A DNA stretch of 64,000 nt from Bathymodiolus brooksi (Eukaryota; Mollusca; Bivalvia; Mytilida; Modiolidae). The notes beneath the pieces are model-generated. The model ran no database searches. It saw nothing but the letters and a program-made list of their open reading frames with translations, and was not told where the DNA came from. The stretch is from NCBI GenBank assembly GCA_963680875.1, contig OY804588.1:61886397-61950396 (forward strand), in the 5' to 3' direction. This document shows, piece by piece, positions 23,543-33,790 of this stretch. Made by a program: the position numbers and the translations under genes. Positions within the stretch are counted from its first letter, which is position 1, and every line of letters starts with the position of its first letter.

Positions 23543-23810
23543 TTTACATAATGAATGTTTGAGTTACCTCCCATACACCGCAAATTTAGGCCTTACTGAC
23601 AGTACTTTTCAAAGTTTTTTATGACTTAAAGGAGAGAGTAAGAGAGTGTACAAATGCTATTCAAATAAATCATCAATACATTCATTGTAAAATATTTGGA
23701 ACAAAAGGGCTGTACAAAGCAAGGGATATCAGTTATAGAAGAGCATAGAAGAATTTCAGATTTCTCTGAATTGCTGAGTATTAAATCGACTTCTTCATGT
23801 AAAACAAACC

Positions 23811-24056
23811 ATGCTAACTTTTTTCTATCTACTTTTATTTATTTTTCTCAAAAAGGACATTGAAACAAATCTAGCTTCTAGTAACGACAGAACAATATAT
23901 ACATCTGATCATACTGATACATGGGAACGTAAGGGACTGGTATGTGAAACATGTGACCAATGGTTTCACATTAATTGTGAAGGGGTAAACAGCAAGTCAC
24001 ACCTGGAACTCTGTGATATATACAATGGTCAGTTGGTACTGCATTTTATGCTATAA
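23811..24056 (+). pseudogene. Decayed PHD-finger segment
   Basis: The frame contains RKGLVCETCDQWFHINCEGV, the second half of a PHD zinc finger (Cys pair, Trp-Phe-His, Cys). The first Cys pair expected before it is replaced by TSDHTD, and no final W-x-C remains before the stop. R (49935-50075) has the flanking sequence but lost the core. PHD fingers of this kind occur in invertebrate retroelement ORF1-like proteins and in host genes; which one this was is unclear. Confidence 0.55.
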
Positions 24057-24165
24057 AACCCTAACTCTTATGCAGTTTGTTTCGATATCACACTATAAGT
24101 AATTCAAATACATATGACAATACTATAACGAAAGCATAAAGTCAACTCAGAGCAAATAAAAAAAA

Positions 24166-24776
24166 CAACAGAAAAAATAACTATTTTGGAAGAAAAAAAA
24201 CCGAAACCTTTTAAGTAAATAAACATCAATATCCAATCCATCTAAAAGAAATAACAATTCTTTAATATGCCTTATATAACTAAAAGGCTTGATGTTTACT
24301 CATTGTTTGTTAGGGAATACCTTCAAATATATAGAGGAAGTGAAATAATTCAGAAAAGTTCATTTCTGAAAAGACTAAAGAATTATTTGTAATCTATTTG
24401 AATATGAATTATTTTAATATCATTGTGTCACAAATTTCTCTATATTTATATTATATATATATATATATTGCTTCATAAGAAGCTTGGGCTTATGAAGCTG
24501 GTTGTAACAAGCGTTTGAATAAAATATTATTGTTGTTAAAAAAAAAAAAAACAATTCTTTAATAATTCAATTGAGAGCTCTCAACCAAATGTTGTAATAG
24601 ATACAGAGATATTGCTAAATTGAAATATGAAAATAGTAAATATTCCCTGAAAATGACCAAAATCCACCGCAAAGACAGACTACACCAGGAAGGCCATTAA
24701 AACGATTTTATCAGGGACGAGGCATCCAACTGTCACTGGACTACAAAAGCGAAATGATCTGGGCAAAAATTGATAA

Positions 24777-24807
<31 letters not shown>

Positions 24808-25074
24808 GTTTAACGTCCAGCGAGCAATTTTTCAGCTATATTCAGGACGATACAAAACTTATAACGTACACACAAAGATGTCAAACAACCAAAATCTAAA
24901 ACGGTTTGAATTCATCAGCGAGATGTGCAACAGTGAACATAATAAAAAATAACACGCAGCCATCCTTATAGGTGGATATTTCAACCTCCCTGGGTGGAAC
25001 CGGAAAAACAGAATACCTAAACCTAAACCTAATGCCAATCATAAATAATAGACTATCATTTTATAAATACTCGC
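24166..25074. other. SINE tail with GATT repeats; otherwise no gene
   Basis: 24775-24880 is a reversed SINE tail: short (GATT)n, then GGTGTTTAACGTCCAGCGAG CAATTTTTCAGCTATATT. A TA microsatellite lies near 24452-24469. Nothing else is recognised. Confidence 0.6.
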
Positions 25075-25278
25075 GACCGTCGTGATCGTATGGTAGTTAG
25101 ATTTACAACTATATATGAAAACTGATGCTGTGCATTCGATTCCCGCTCAGGGCGAGGAGTACAACATTATGTGACTTGCGGCAGGTCTGTGGTTTTTATC
25201 TCCGGGTCCTCCACCAATAAAACTGACCGCCACGATATAACTGAAATATTGTTGAAAGTGGCATTAAACAGCATAAAT
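25075..25278 (+). mobile_element. SINE family A, full length
   Basis: Head GACCGTCGTGATCGTATGGT AGTTAG, box B ATTCGATTCCCGCTCAGGGC, body TCCTCCACCAATAAAACTGA, tail AACTGAAATATTGTTGAAAG TGGCATTAAACA. Shared with R at 52046-52285. Confidence 0.85.
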
Positions 25279-25525
25279 TCATGTTACTTAAGCTGAGAGG
25301 GGGGGAGGGGGGCACCCTGTGACCCACGAGTTTAAAAAAGCTGTTTTCTAAATCACAATTCATCAATTCATTTTTGTTGTACTGATTCTTCCTTGCTTAT
25401 GACACACCTAGTTTGAGTATCATTATTTGGAGAATTGGAGGAGGGGGGCCAAGTTTCCTTTTGCCCTGGGGCCCAAAAATTCTCTTGGCGACCCTGCAAC
25501 CATGAATGGTCGTGATTGTATTGCA

Positions 25526-25699
25526 GTTGGAAGAAACCACTAACCTGCCGCAAGTCACTGACAAACTTTATCACATAATGTTGTATATAGTACACCTCGC
25601 CATGAACGGGATTCGAATGTGCAACTTTAGTGGTGATAGGCACTGATTGCATAGGTAGTTAGAAATCCAACTACCCTACGATCACAACCACGACGGCCC
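25526..25699 (-). mobile_element. SINE family A, tail missing
   Basis: CAAGTCACTGACAAACTTTA, box B as GGGATTCGAATGTGC, and the head ending CCACGACGGCCCC. The R equivalent lies at 53160-53337. Confidence 0.85.
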
Positions 25700-25714
25700 C
25701 TCAAAAATAAACAA

Positions 25715-26969
25715 GGGCAACGCAAAGCGTGGCATATCCCCTCGCCTAAAAATTTGACCCGGTGACCTTGACCTTTGACCTATCACCTTGAAAATCGATA
25801 CTAAGGATTCCAGATTTTCTTAAGGACTAAGTATGTACCTAGTTTGGTCAAAATCCATTGAAAGATGTTCACAAGGATGTTACATGGTACAAATTAGACC
25901 CTGTGACCTTGACCTCTGACCTTGAAAATCAATAGGATTCCAGACTCTCCTAAGGACTAAGTATATACCAAGTTTGGTCAAAATCCATTGCAGGATTTTG
26001 ATTCTAGTGTTCACAAGGATGTTACGAGGTAACAAATGTGACCTGGTGACCTTGACCTTTGACCTTGAAAATCAATAGGGTTCTAGATTCTCCTAAGGAC
26101 TAAGTTTGAACCTATCTTGGTGAAAATCCATAGAAGGATGTCGATTCTAGAGTGTTCACAAGGATGTTACGTGGTAACAAATTTTTGACCCTGTGACCTT
26201 GACCTTTGACCTTGAAAATCAATATCCTACTAATGTGCACATCTTCATATTAGGATCTTGCAATGTACAAAGTTTCATGAACTTCTGATTAATCATGTAG
26301 GAGAATTTGCGATGACAAAGTGCATACTGAATTGTCTCAAAATTTCTAAGTTCAAAGAGGCACAACAGGGGTAAAACTCAACGGACAATAAAAATCCTTT
26401 ATACTGCAAAGTTCACACATCATGATCTTAAATTCCACAAAGTTTGGTGGAAATCGGACAAAAGATTTGGAAGTTAGTCCGGACAGACAGACGGACAGAA
26501 TTTTTTTTTTTACCTGGTGACCTTGACCTTGTCCCAGATTCCAAAATCGTGCTGTAATGGAGTGTAACACCACTTTCTGAGGGTAAGATGGTTATGAATG
26601 AATAGAAAAATGATTGGTGAAGCGATTTATATAAGGGTTTCTGATAGAAATTAAAATCAGATAGCCACGAAACGTGGAAATGTGCTGACCCAGAGTTGGA
26701 GAAGCAAATCCGCTGTTTTCCGTATGTATAGCTCTCTGACGTCCCACGGCTACAGCAAGTCCGTAAAAGCCGTCAGACGGCAGAGGAATCTCGGAATACC
26801 TTTGACCTAGAAAATCAATAGGGTTACAGATTCTCTTAAGGACTAAGTATGTACCAAGTTTGATCAAAATCCATTGAAGGATGTTGATTCTAGAGTGTTC
26901 ACAAGGATGTTATGGAAGGACGGACGGTAGCGTTACTATACCCCTTCGCAACTTCGTTGGCAAGGGATA
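25715..26969. mobile_element. 1.25-kb element rich in TGACCT half-sites
   Basis: Starts GGGCAACGCAAAGCGTGGCA and ends CGTTGGCAAGGGATA, flanked by ACAA on both sides (25711-25714 and 26970-26973). R at 53349-53352 shows the empty site with a single ACAA. The interior is a degenerate tandem of about 150-160-bp units, each with GTGACCTTGACCTTTGACC and a line like CCAAGTTTGGTCAAAATCCA. No transposase is encoded; the short frames are not genes. Confidence 0.85.
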
Positions 26970-27117
26970 ACAACAGACTTGTCAAACAAAATGTAAATAA
27001 TTTTTCTTGCTAGGTGATAGAAAATGTCAAGAATAACTATAGCTTGGTGTTGAATTATGATACTGAAATGACCAGATGGCAAAATTGACCAGGTTGCCGA
27101 AGTTACTTGGATTGGAA

Positions 27118-27515
27118 GCTTTTGTTGAGGTTAATAAAAGGATCTATCGTTCCAAGATACTCGATAAATATCATATATCTTGGAACGATAGATCCATATA
27201 TTGATCGAAATGAAACATGTGTTTTTTTGTAAATTTCAATGGTAACAAGAAAGATTTATGCATACTGCAAAGATTAATTTAGATCATTCCAGAGGAGCCT
27301 TTGGAACGCTATATTAACCTGACGTGACACTAAAATTAAAAGTAGGGGTTTTCCGATTTTAGAGTCACGTGAGGTTAATATAACGTTCCAAAGGCTCCTC
27401 TGGAACGATCAAAATTTATCTGTGGAAATTGATGGCATGGGCAGTATTCATAAAGTTCTATCAAGAAAAAAATTCATTCTTTTTGCCAATCAGATAAAAT
27501 AAATATTTATTGTCA
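27118..27515. mobile_element. L-specific foldback insertion with two hairpins
   Basis: Absent from both R copies, which go directly from TTGGAAG to TAATAACACAAA. It holds a perfect 20-bp-arm hairpin (27140-27195, GGATCTATCGTTCCAAGATA) and a larger one (27282-27410) with ~50-base arms (GATCATTCCAGAGGAGCCTT ... GGCTCCTCTGGAACGATC). Target duplication not resolved. Confidence 0.7.
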
Positions 27516-27551
27516 TATAATAACATAAAATATAAAAAACTTAAAATTAAC

Positions 27552-27909
27552 CTGATAACAGATCTGTATCTACTGAGCTGATTTTTCTCTTCAATTGTAT
27601 TTTCTCCTTCTCGTTAGAACTGGATGTAAAGTTTTGTTTCACATTCTGTCTAGGACTGGCCCTACGAGGTGTGTTCACTTGTAATTCTTCCTTTGACGAC
27701 TCGTCTGCCTGTTGAACTACAATGCAACTACTATTATCATCTAATCCTTTGACAGAAAACAAAACATTTGTAGGTTTACAATCATTTAAAATACTACACG
27801 GAATGGCCTTATTTTCAGAAGGAGGAAGTTCCCATATTTTCCACAGAACATGAGTCTTCTTCAAGTTTCTTTTTAGAGATTTCTTTACTGTTATTTTTCT
27901 TACCATTGT
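27552..27909 (-). pseudogene. THAP gene L, exon 5 with 26-bp deletion
   Basis: Acceptor TTTAATTTACAG before ACAATGGTAAG; donor TTATCAG before GTTAATTTT. In the phase set by exon 4 it reads DNGKKNNSKE, continues to ENMGTSSF and stops, because 26 bases (present in both R copies as the GEPPESIS-coding segment) are missing just before 27820. Past the deletion the old frame is still open (KAIPCSILNDCKPTNVLFSV to TDLLSG) and well conserved, so the frameshift is probably recent. The open frame from 27924 starts inside the intron and is not the spliced frame. Confidence 0.75.
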
Positions 27910-28504
27910 CTGTAAATTAAACAAGTGTTAAAATTGTCTTCAAAACTACATAATTGTTCATGAAGATCATACTTAATAATCAGTAAAAAAAAATATATAC
28001 TATCGGTCTGCACCAAAAACCACTAGCCCTATGCCCCAGTCTAGTAAAAATTTGTTCGGGCTAGTAAAATTTGCATACAACTTTCTTAATCAAATAGAAT
28101 AAATTCTTCTAAGATGTTGTTCGGACTAGTTTGTCAAAATATATATACTATAGTTTTTTGTTATTGTGTATTGATGTTGGAGATGTAATTATCAGATGGT
28201 GGTGGGGGGGGGGGGGGGGGGGTTGAAACAGCATTTGCGGTTGTGCTTACAGACAAAATTTGAGGACGGAACTTATCATCAAAAATCCCCGTTGATATGA
28301 ACTGCATATTTATGAAACTGTATGTCACATGACCAACATGACTTAAAGGTCACATACCTCAAATATTTGAATTTCCTAAGTGATTTTCGTAGTTTTTAGT
28401 CTGATGAATATTATCATTAATAAGACTGAAAGTTTCGTAGAGAGGAACACTAGTAACCATGCCTGTCAAATATTTTGCTCCAAAAGTAACTGTGAAACTA
28501 TGTA
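27910..28504. other. Intron 4 sequence; poly-G run
   Basis: Intronic, AT-rich, with a G-run of about 19 bases at 28204-28222 that may be miscounted in the assembly. No gene seen. Confidence 0.5.
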
Positions 28505-28684
28505 TCATTGATGGAGGAAAACGGAGAAAACCTGTCTCAAGTCTCTGACAAACTTTATCACATAATGTTGTATCGAGTAAACCTTGCCTGAAAGGGATTC
28601 GAACTCAATGTTAGTGGTGATAGGCACTGATTGCACAAGTAGTTGTAACTCCAACTACCATTCGATCACAACCACGACATCCCC
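28505..28684 (-). mobile_element. SINE family A, tail truncated
   Basis: CAAGTCTCTGACAAACTTTA, GGGATTCGAACTCAATGTTA, and the head ending CACAACCACGACATCCCC. R has the fuller copy at 59675-59925. Confidence 0.8.
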
Positions 28685-28777
28685 TGTGTAGGTTTTAGAC
28701 TTTCATCTGAGGAAACACCAAAAGAAAACAATCAAATCTGTTTGGTTTAAACTTGTTTAATGATTTCATTTTTTTTG

Positions 28778-29175
28778 CAATGTTTATTGTGTCATTGTTT
28801 ATTGTGTCATTGTTTATTGTGTCATTGTTTATTGTGTCAATGTTTATTGTGTCAATGTTTATTGTGTCAATGTTTATTGTGTCAATGTTTATTGTGTCAT
28901 TGTTTATTGTGTCATTGTTTATTGTGTCAATGTTTATTGTGTCATTGTTTATTGTGTCAATGTTTATTGTGTCAATGTTTATTGTGTCATTGTTTATTGT
29001 GTCATTGTTTATTGTGTCAATGTTTATTGTGTCATTGTTTATTGTGTCAATGTTTATTGTGTCATTGTTTATTGTGTCAATGTTTATTGTGTCAATGTTT
29101 ATTGTGTCATTGTTTATTGTGTCAATGTTTATTGTGTCAATGTTTATTGTGTCAATGTTTATTGTGTCATTGTTT
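28778..29175. repeat. 15-bp minisatellite, about 26 units, in intron 4
   Basis: Unit TGTTTATTGTGTCAT or ...CAA. The R copy has one unit at the same place (about 60027-60048), so the array grew after the duplication. The T/A difference gives a readable order of unit types with repeated sub-blocks. Three long open frames over it (DTIN-, IVSLF- and LLCHC-repeats) follow from a 15-base period without stops. Confidence 0.95.
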
Positions 29176-29393
29176 TCATAATACATCTAATTTGCATATC
29201 ACCAAAATTATAAATTTCGTAGAAAAAGCCTGAATTTATCTTTTTTCTAATAATTTTTTTCTTATAATATTGCTCATATAATCTGCAAAATTATAAATTT
29301 CGTAGAAAAAACCCTGAATTTACCTTTATTCTAATAATATTTTTCATATAATCACCAAAATTGTAAATTTCCCAGAAAATACCCCAAATTTAC

Positions 29394-29568
29394 CTTTTTT
29401 CTGATAATTTTGCAGAAACAGATGTAATTCAGTATTAATATCTGGTTTACTCTTGACGAATTCTCTCCCTTTTATACTTCCCATTTGATGTATCAGACTA
29501 GATTTATCATTGTTAGGTATATAAACCCATGCTGCCACATCAACACCAAGATCTTCAAGTCTATTTAT
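29394..29568 (-). CDS. THAP gene L, exon 4
   Basis: Acceptor TCTTTTGTAG before ATAAATAGACTTGAAG; donor CAGAAAAAAG before GTAAATTTGG. 175 bases, 58 codons plus one base. Contains LEDLGVDVAAWVYIP and SLIHQMGSIKGREFV, strongly conserved in R exon 4 of identical length, with mostly conservative changes. Together with the end of exon 3 (WRNKCLNFLKDALQ) it forms a ~75-residue block that I do not recognise as a named domain. Confidence 0.8.
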
Positions 29569-29620
29569 CTACAAAAGACAAAAAGAAAACCCATTTAATA
29601 TGTTTTTTGATTGCTTGTTT

Positions 29621-29873
29621 GGCCGTCATGGCCGTGATCGTATGGTAGTTGGATTTACAACTACCTATGCAATCTGTGCCTATCATCACTGATGTATTGA
29701 GTTGGAATCCTGATCAGGGCGAGGTGTACAACATTATGTGATAAAGTTTGTCAGTGACTTGCGACAGGTCAGTGGTTTTCTCCAGGTCCTCTGGTTTCCT
29801 CCAACAAGAAAACTGACTGCCGACAACGATATAACTGAAATATTGTCGAAAGTGGCATTAAACACCATCAAAC
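29621..29873 (+). mobile_element. SINE family A, full length, L-specific
   Basis: Head GGCCGTCATGGCCGTGATCG, box B GTTGGAATCCTGATCAGGGC, tail AACTGAAATATTGTCGAAAG TGGCATTAAACACC. R intron 3 lacks it at the same point (60340), so it inserted after the duplication, or R lost it. Confidence 0.85.
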
Positions 29874-29884
29874 AACCTTTTTGA

Positions 29885-30242
29885 TGATGTGAGCGAGTGA
29901 ATGTTGATTAATGCAAAATGAGCAATTTTTCAGCGATTATAAGGTCAAAGGTGAGAACAAGTTACATTTAATGTCTGCTTTGTAGTAGACAAACACACTT
30001 AATTGAATCAGTGATAGCTCACTGAAGCAACAGTTCGCTGGTAGACATGTTGCTCCACTCAGGACACATTATCCCAATACCAAGCCAACCAGTTTTTGCT
30101 CTTACTCCTTAATGCTGCATGCTTAGCGGAGAATCAGCAAATACCAATTTCATAGTCTTTGTTTTGACCCGATCTGGTGTCAAACCTACGATCTACCACA
30201 TTCAAGGTGAACACGCTAATCGTTTACATCACTGATACAGTT
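29885..30242 (-). mobile_element. SINE family B, near full length
   Basis: Reversed tail (GAGCAATTTTTCAGCGATTA), body (GCTCCACTCAGGACACATTA, CTCCTTAATGCTGCATGCTT) and head ending CGTTTACATCACTGATACAG. Confidence 0.8.
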
Positions 30243-30554
30243 TTTTGATGATGTGATGTCTGCTTTGTACTACAAATGTAGATAAGCCACTCACCTGAAC
30301 TTTTTCTAACTCACTGAAACTACCAGCTCACCTGTGTATGCATGCAAGCCCGAGCCTGTATCACTCACCTGATTAATATTCATGCAGTCTTTAGCTTGGT
30401 TCAAGTAGGTTTGAAGTTTCTGAGTAGAAGTTTTTAACCATATTCTCATAGATAAAAAAAAATGCTAACTTTGAATTTTCCAGTGACAATTATTGATGTT
30501 TCCTTGGATTCTATCAAGTTTCTAGTATCTGAGAAAAAAATACTTTTTGATGTT

Positions 30555-30795
30555 CTCACGGGTGCCACTAGAAGAATAAGAACTGCTTGCCCTGCAGATG
30601 TACCTGAGTTCAGTTTTTTTTGTGGGGCTTTGCGTAGCTCAATCTGTAGTTTTCTATGATTTGCTTTGTACATCATAATTCATTGTTTGTCTTTTTGTCC
30701 TTTTTCTTTTGACCATTGTCTTCTCTGTCCTCCTTTGATTTAAGGTTTCTGATTACCCCCTTGGTATCTTCAAACTTTCCTCCCTACATTTTTCT
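30555..30795 (-). repeat. Family C repeat, reverse orientation, intron 3
   Basis: CACGGGTGCCACTAGAAGAA, GTAGTTTTCTATGATTTGCT, TTGTTTGTCTTTTTGTCC, GATTACCCCCTTGGTATCTT. Present in R at 62646-62890 in the same place, so it predates the duplication. The two opposing short frames here are not genes. Confidence 0.75.
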
Positions 30796-30820
30796 ACAGT
30801 AACAAACATAACGTGATTAA

Positions 30821-31579
30821 TGCTGCGTTCACACGTAAATCGAATTCGTATTGGATGCGAATTAGTTTAATGCATATTCATAATGTATTCTTGTCCGAAC
30901 GTACATTTTAATGCGAATTGCAACGCACATCAAATAGCTTCACTGTCCAAACGATGTTAACTTTAATTCGCAATATCAATTAACTTTTAATTTAAAACAA
31001 AACGACATTGCACAATATTAATTTTAAAGAAAAAATAATTTTAAAAGCCGAATTATCAAACAATTAAAAATTATACTCCAAACCAGCTTTATTGATATGA
31101 TGGTTTACCCTATCTCTCGAACTCGTCTTTTCTTCTCTTTTGAAATAACACGGTCATTTTCACAATAACAATAATTATCTGTTGTGTCAATATGACGTCA
31201 CCAGCTACATGACGTTATAATTCATTATTCATATGATGTCATTCATTAACAATAATAAAAATGAAAAACCAATTGAAAGTTTACACATGCTAATGTTAAT
31301 CATTTTTTTTTAATTCCAACAAAATTCTGCCCAATCACCTGCTCGGATAATTCGCTTTTGCAATAGTATGTGTCCACATGACAGTTTAATGCAAATCGAA
31401 TACGAATTAACGAATTCGCATTAACGAAAACGTATTCCTGAAGCGAATTGGATAATGCGAATTAGCCGATTCGAATTTGATGCGTATTAAAAAAATAATT
31501 ACGTGTGAACGCGATTAGCGTATTCGATTCGCATTAGATGGACATTTAATTCACATTAAATGTACATGTGAACGCAGCA
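30821..31579. mobile_element. Harbinger-like MITE, 759 bp, 24 bp past a splice donor
   Basis: TIRs TGCTGCGTTCACACGTAAAT and (minus strand) TGCTGCGTTCACATGTACAT, flanked by TAA on both sides (30818-30820, 31580-31582). R at about 62920-62923 gives the empty site, with a single TAA. A 3-bp TWA duplication is typical of PIF/Harbinger. Subterminal inverted blocks with GCGAATT and CGAATTCG repeats lie inside. It sits just downstream of the exon 3 donor of the THAP gene. Confidence 0.85.
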
Positions 31580-31602
31580 TAATTTAACAAATCTATACTT
31601 AC

Positions 31603-32486
31603 TGTATTCTGAAGAGCATCTTTTAGAAAATTTAAACATTTATTTCTCCATTTAGAATTGTCTAATCGTGGTTGTAAACTTTGATTTCCATGTAATCTGT
31701 CTGTTCCATTGTCTTTGGTTTGCAATCGAGGAACTTTAACTTGGTTGGAAAATAAATTAGTGGTGGAGTTACCTCCTGTGTTATGACTAGAGTTGTCTCC
31801 CATGTTATGACTAGAGTTGTCTCCCATGTTATGACTAGAGTTGTCTCCCATGTTATGACTAGAGTTATCTCCCATACTGCCTGAAATAGTAGTCTTTTGT
31901 ATGTTTTTTGCATTTCTAAACACCATCATAGGTGTAATTGATTGTTTCTCCTGATTTACATGTGTTTTATTAAGTATTGAGGATGAAGCCACTTCATTAA
32001 TTTTTCTTCTATGGTCATTTGAGTTCACATTGCCATATATAATAGGAGAAAATGAATTGGTTTGACTATCATTATTTACAACAGAGTTTTGAGTGCACTC
32101 TTGAGATTCATTGTATACATTTGTTAGAGAATAATCATCCACAGGTTCCTGTTTTATGCTATAAATAAGTCCAGAATTGTTCTCATGTGCAACAGTTCCT
32201 AAATTTTGGCTTTCAAGGCAGATATTGTTGACATTAGAACCTGCAGTTTCTACAGTAGGCCTACTACAAATGAACATTTGAAAGTTTGGATTTGAACATG
32301 AAGGAAGAACTTCTGATTCCGGCTGTTCTAAAATTTCAGATTTGACAGGTACCATTATGCTGTTAATGTTTTTTACATGACTTGCCACCATCCGCATCAG
32401 AGGTGTACTTTCAGATGATGTCACTTTTTCCATTTTCCTTTTACGCCTATGAATTCCTTTATTGGGTTTATTAGAATTCATCTCAT
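31603..32486 (-). CDS. THAP gene L, exon 3
   Basis: Acceptor TTAACTATTTGCAG before ATGAGATGAATTC; donor CAGAATACA before GTAAGTATAG. In phase 1 from exon 2 it reads DEMNSNKPNKGIHRRKRKM, so the ATG at 32481 is internal and not the start. Features: Lys/Arg cluster (possible nuclear signal), candidate SUMO motifs VKSE and IKQE, a Ser/Asn-rich middle with an eight-residue repeat (MGDNSSHN, four times) and the conserved end WRNKCLNFLKDALQNT. The 311-codon frame extends past the donor into the MITE. Confidence 0.8.
31783..31880 (-). repeat. 24-bp coding minisatellite, four units
   Basis: GTTATGACTAGAGTTGTCTC CCAT repeated, encoding MGDNSSHN. R exon 3 has a single unit plus a remnant and lacks about 40 following residues, so this part is length-variable. 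Confidence 0.9.
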
Positions 32487-32593
32487 CTGCAAATAGTTAA
32501 GAATAAAAACTATTAAAATGTATTTATCAATAATCTTATTTATCCTGTGGTTGTTGAACTTAACAGCTAAATATTTAGGTGTCATATCACAAA

Positions 32594-32992
32594 GCGAGTC
32601 ATTGTTCTTTAATGCCAAATGAGAAATTTTTCAGCTAGGTCATTGGCAAGAACAAGTTACATTCGATAAAATGATGATGATGTTCATTTCGTACTAGATC
32701 AATCAACATGCTTTATTGGATTTTTATAGTGCTAGCTCATTGTAATAACAGTCGGTGGGCAGACATGTCGCTCCACTTTGAAACATTGTCCTGGTTCTGA
32801 GCCAACCAGTCTTTGCATTTACTCCTTACTGAAGTTACTGCTGCCTGTTACTCCTTAATGCTGCGTGCTTAGCAGAGAAGCAGCAAATACCAATTTTATA
32901 GTCTTAGGTTTGACCAGACTGTGGCCCGACCCAGCAATCTATAGCACTCGAGGCGAGCATGCTAACCATTACACTGCCAAAGCGGTTCCACA
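32594..32992 (-). mobile_element. SINE family B with partial internal duplication
   Basis: Full layout with the segment CTTTGCATTTACTCCTTACT / GCCTGTTACTCCTTAATGCT partly doubled. Shared with R at 63795 onward. Confidence 0.85.
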
Positions 32993-33059
32993 TAGAGATC
33001 TAGAGTAGACCTTCATTAAACTTTCAAAGATGGTGACCATCAGATATATGTATATGAAA

Positions 33060-33160
33060 TACACTAGTGGAGCAGAAACTGTTTACCCTTACGGGGCATC
33101 TGAGTTCATACAGTGATACCTGGTATTGAGTGCAGTTTGCATGAGGAGTTCAATCTTGAA
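33060..33160 (-). repeat. Family C fragment
   Basis: CACTAGTGGAGCAGAAACTG, TTTACCCTTACGGGGCATCT, GAGTTCA and TAGT-like remnants. It is the same end of family C that is seen at 51540. Confidence 0.55.
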
Positions 33161-33246
33161 CAAAAGTCAATTAATTGCAAGATTGGTCTAGTTTAGTCAT
33201 TAAACATTCAAATCACAATTTACATTAACTTGAATCTTTATCTATT

Positions 33247-33510
33247 GGTTGGTTTTATGGTGTTTAATGCCACTTTCAACAATATTTCAGTTATATCGTG
33301 GCGGTCAGTTTCATTGGTTGAGGAAATCGGAGTACTGAAGAGAAAACCACCAACCTGCCGCAAGTCACTGATAAACTTTATCACATAATGTTGTACTCCA
33401 AACCCTGAGCAGGAGTCAAACCCACAACATCAATGGTGATAGGTACCGATTGCATAGGTAGTTGTAAATCCAACTACATTAATACATACGATCACGACCA
33501 TGACGGCCCC
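33247..33510 (-). mobile_element. SINE family A, full length
   Basis: Tail GGTTTTATGGTGTTTAATGC, body TCAGTTTCATTGGTTGAGG, box B region GGAGTCAAACCCACAACATC, head ending CGACCATGACGGCCCC. Confidence 0.85.
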
Positions 33511-33604
33511 CTTTATCTTTTGCATGTTTGTTGAAACATGATTATAAAAATACTTAAGATACATGGCTAGAAATTTCACAAACGCTGTACTTTATTAAAT
33601 TGGG

Positions 33605-33790
33605 GAGTGAGTGAATTACAATGTAGAAATTTTTGCTTAAAGCAAATTAGGCAATTTTTCAGCTATATCATGGCGAGAACAAGTTATATTTTGATGAGAT
33701 GATGATAATAATGTCTGCTTTGCACTAGATCAACACGCTGAGTTGGAATTTTTATGGTGCTAGCTTACTGAAACAACAGTCCTAATATTA
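33605..33790 (-). mobile_element. SINE family B, 5'-truncated
   Basis: Tail and adjacent body only: GGCAATTTTTCAGCTATATC ATGGCGAGAACAAG, up to GAAACAACAGTCC. Confidence 0.75.

Larger units (their letters stand above)
18238..32797. repeat. Segmental duplication, left copy (L)
   Basis: Collinear with 40775-64000. Matching anchors: GGAATTGTCCTTGTGT (18239/40777), ACAAGATGGAAAATTAATCA (19868/42303), the SINE B at 22900/45138, the PHD-like segment (23811/49935), exon 5 (27552/55572 and 53531), exon 4 (29394/60127) and exon 3 (31603/62942). Order and orientation are kept throughout, so this is one event and not scattered repeats. L is shorter mainly because R gained several transposons and an extra exon 5 unit. 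Confidence 0.9.

Noticed and set aside
26592..26867. 91-codon minus frame
   Set aside because: Lies inside the TGACCT-rich mobile element; no domain and not conserved between its units.
28204..28222. Long homopolymer runs (also about 39230 and 62861) as biological signals
   Set aside because: G/C runs of this length are often miscounted in assemblies; no function can be argued from them.
28695..29233. Three long overlapping frames (DTIN-, IVSLF- and LLCHC-repeats)
   Set aside because: They come from a stop-free 15-bp tandem repeat in an intron; the R paralog has a single unit and no frame.
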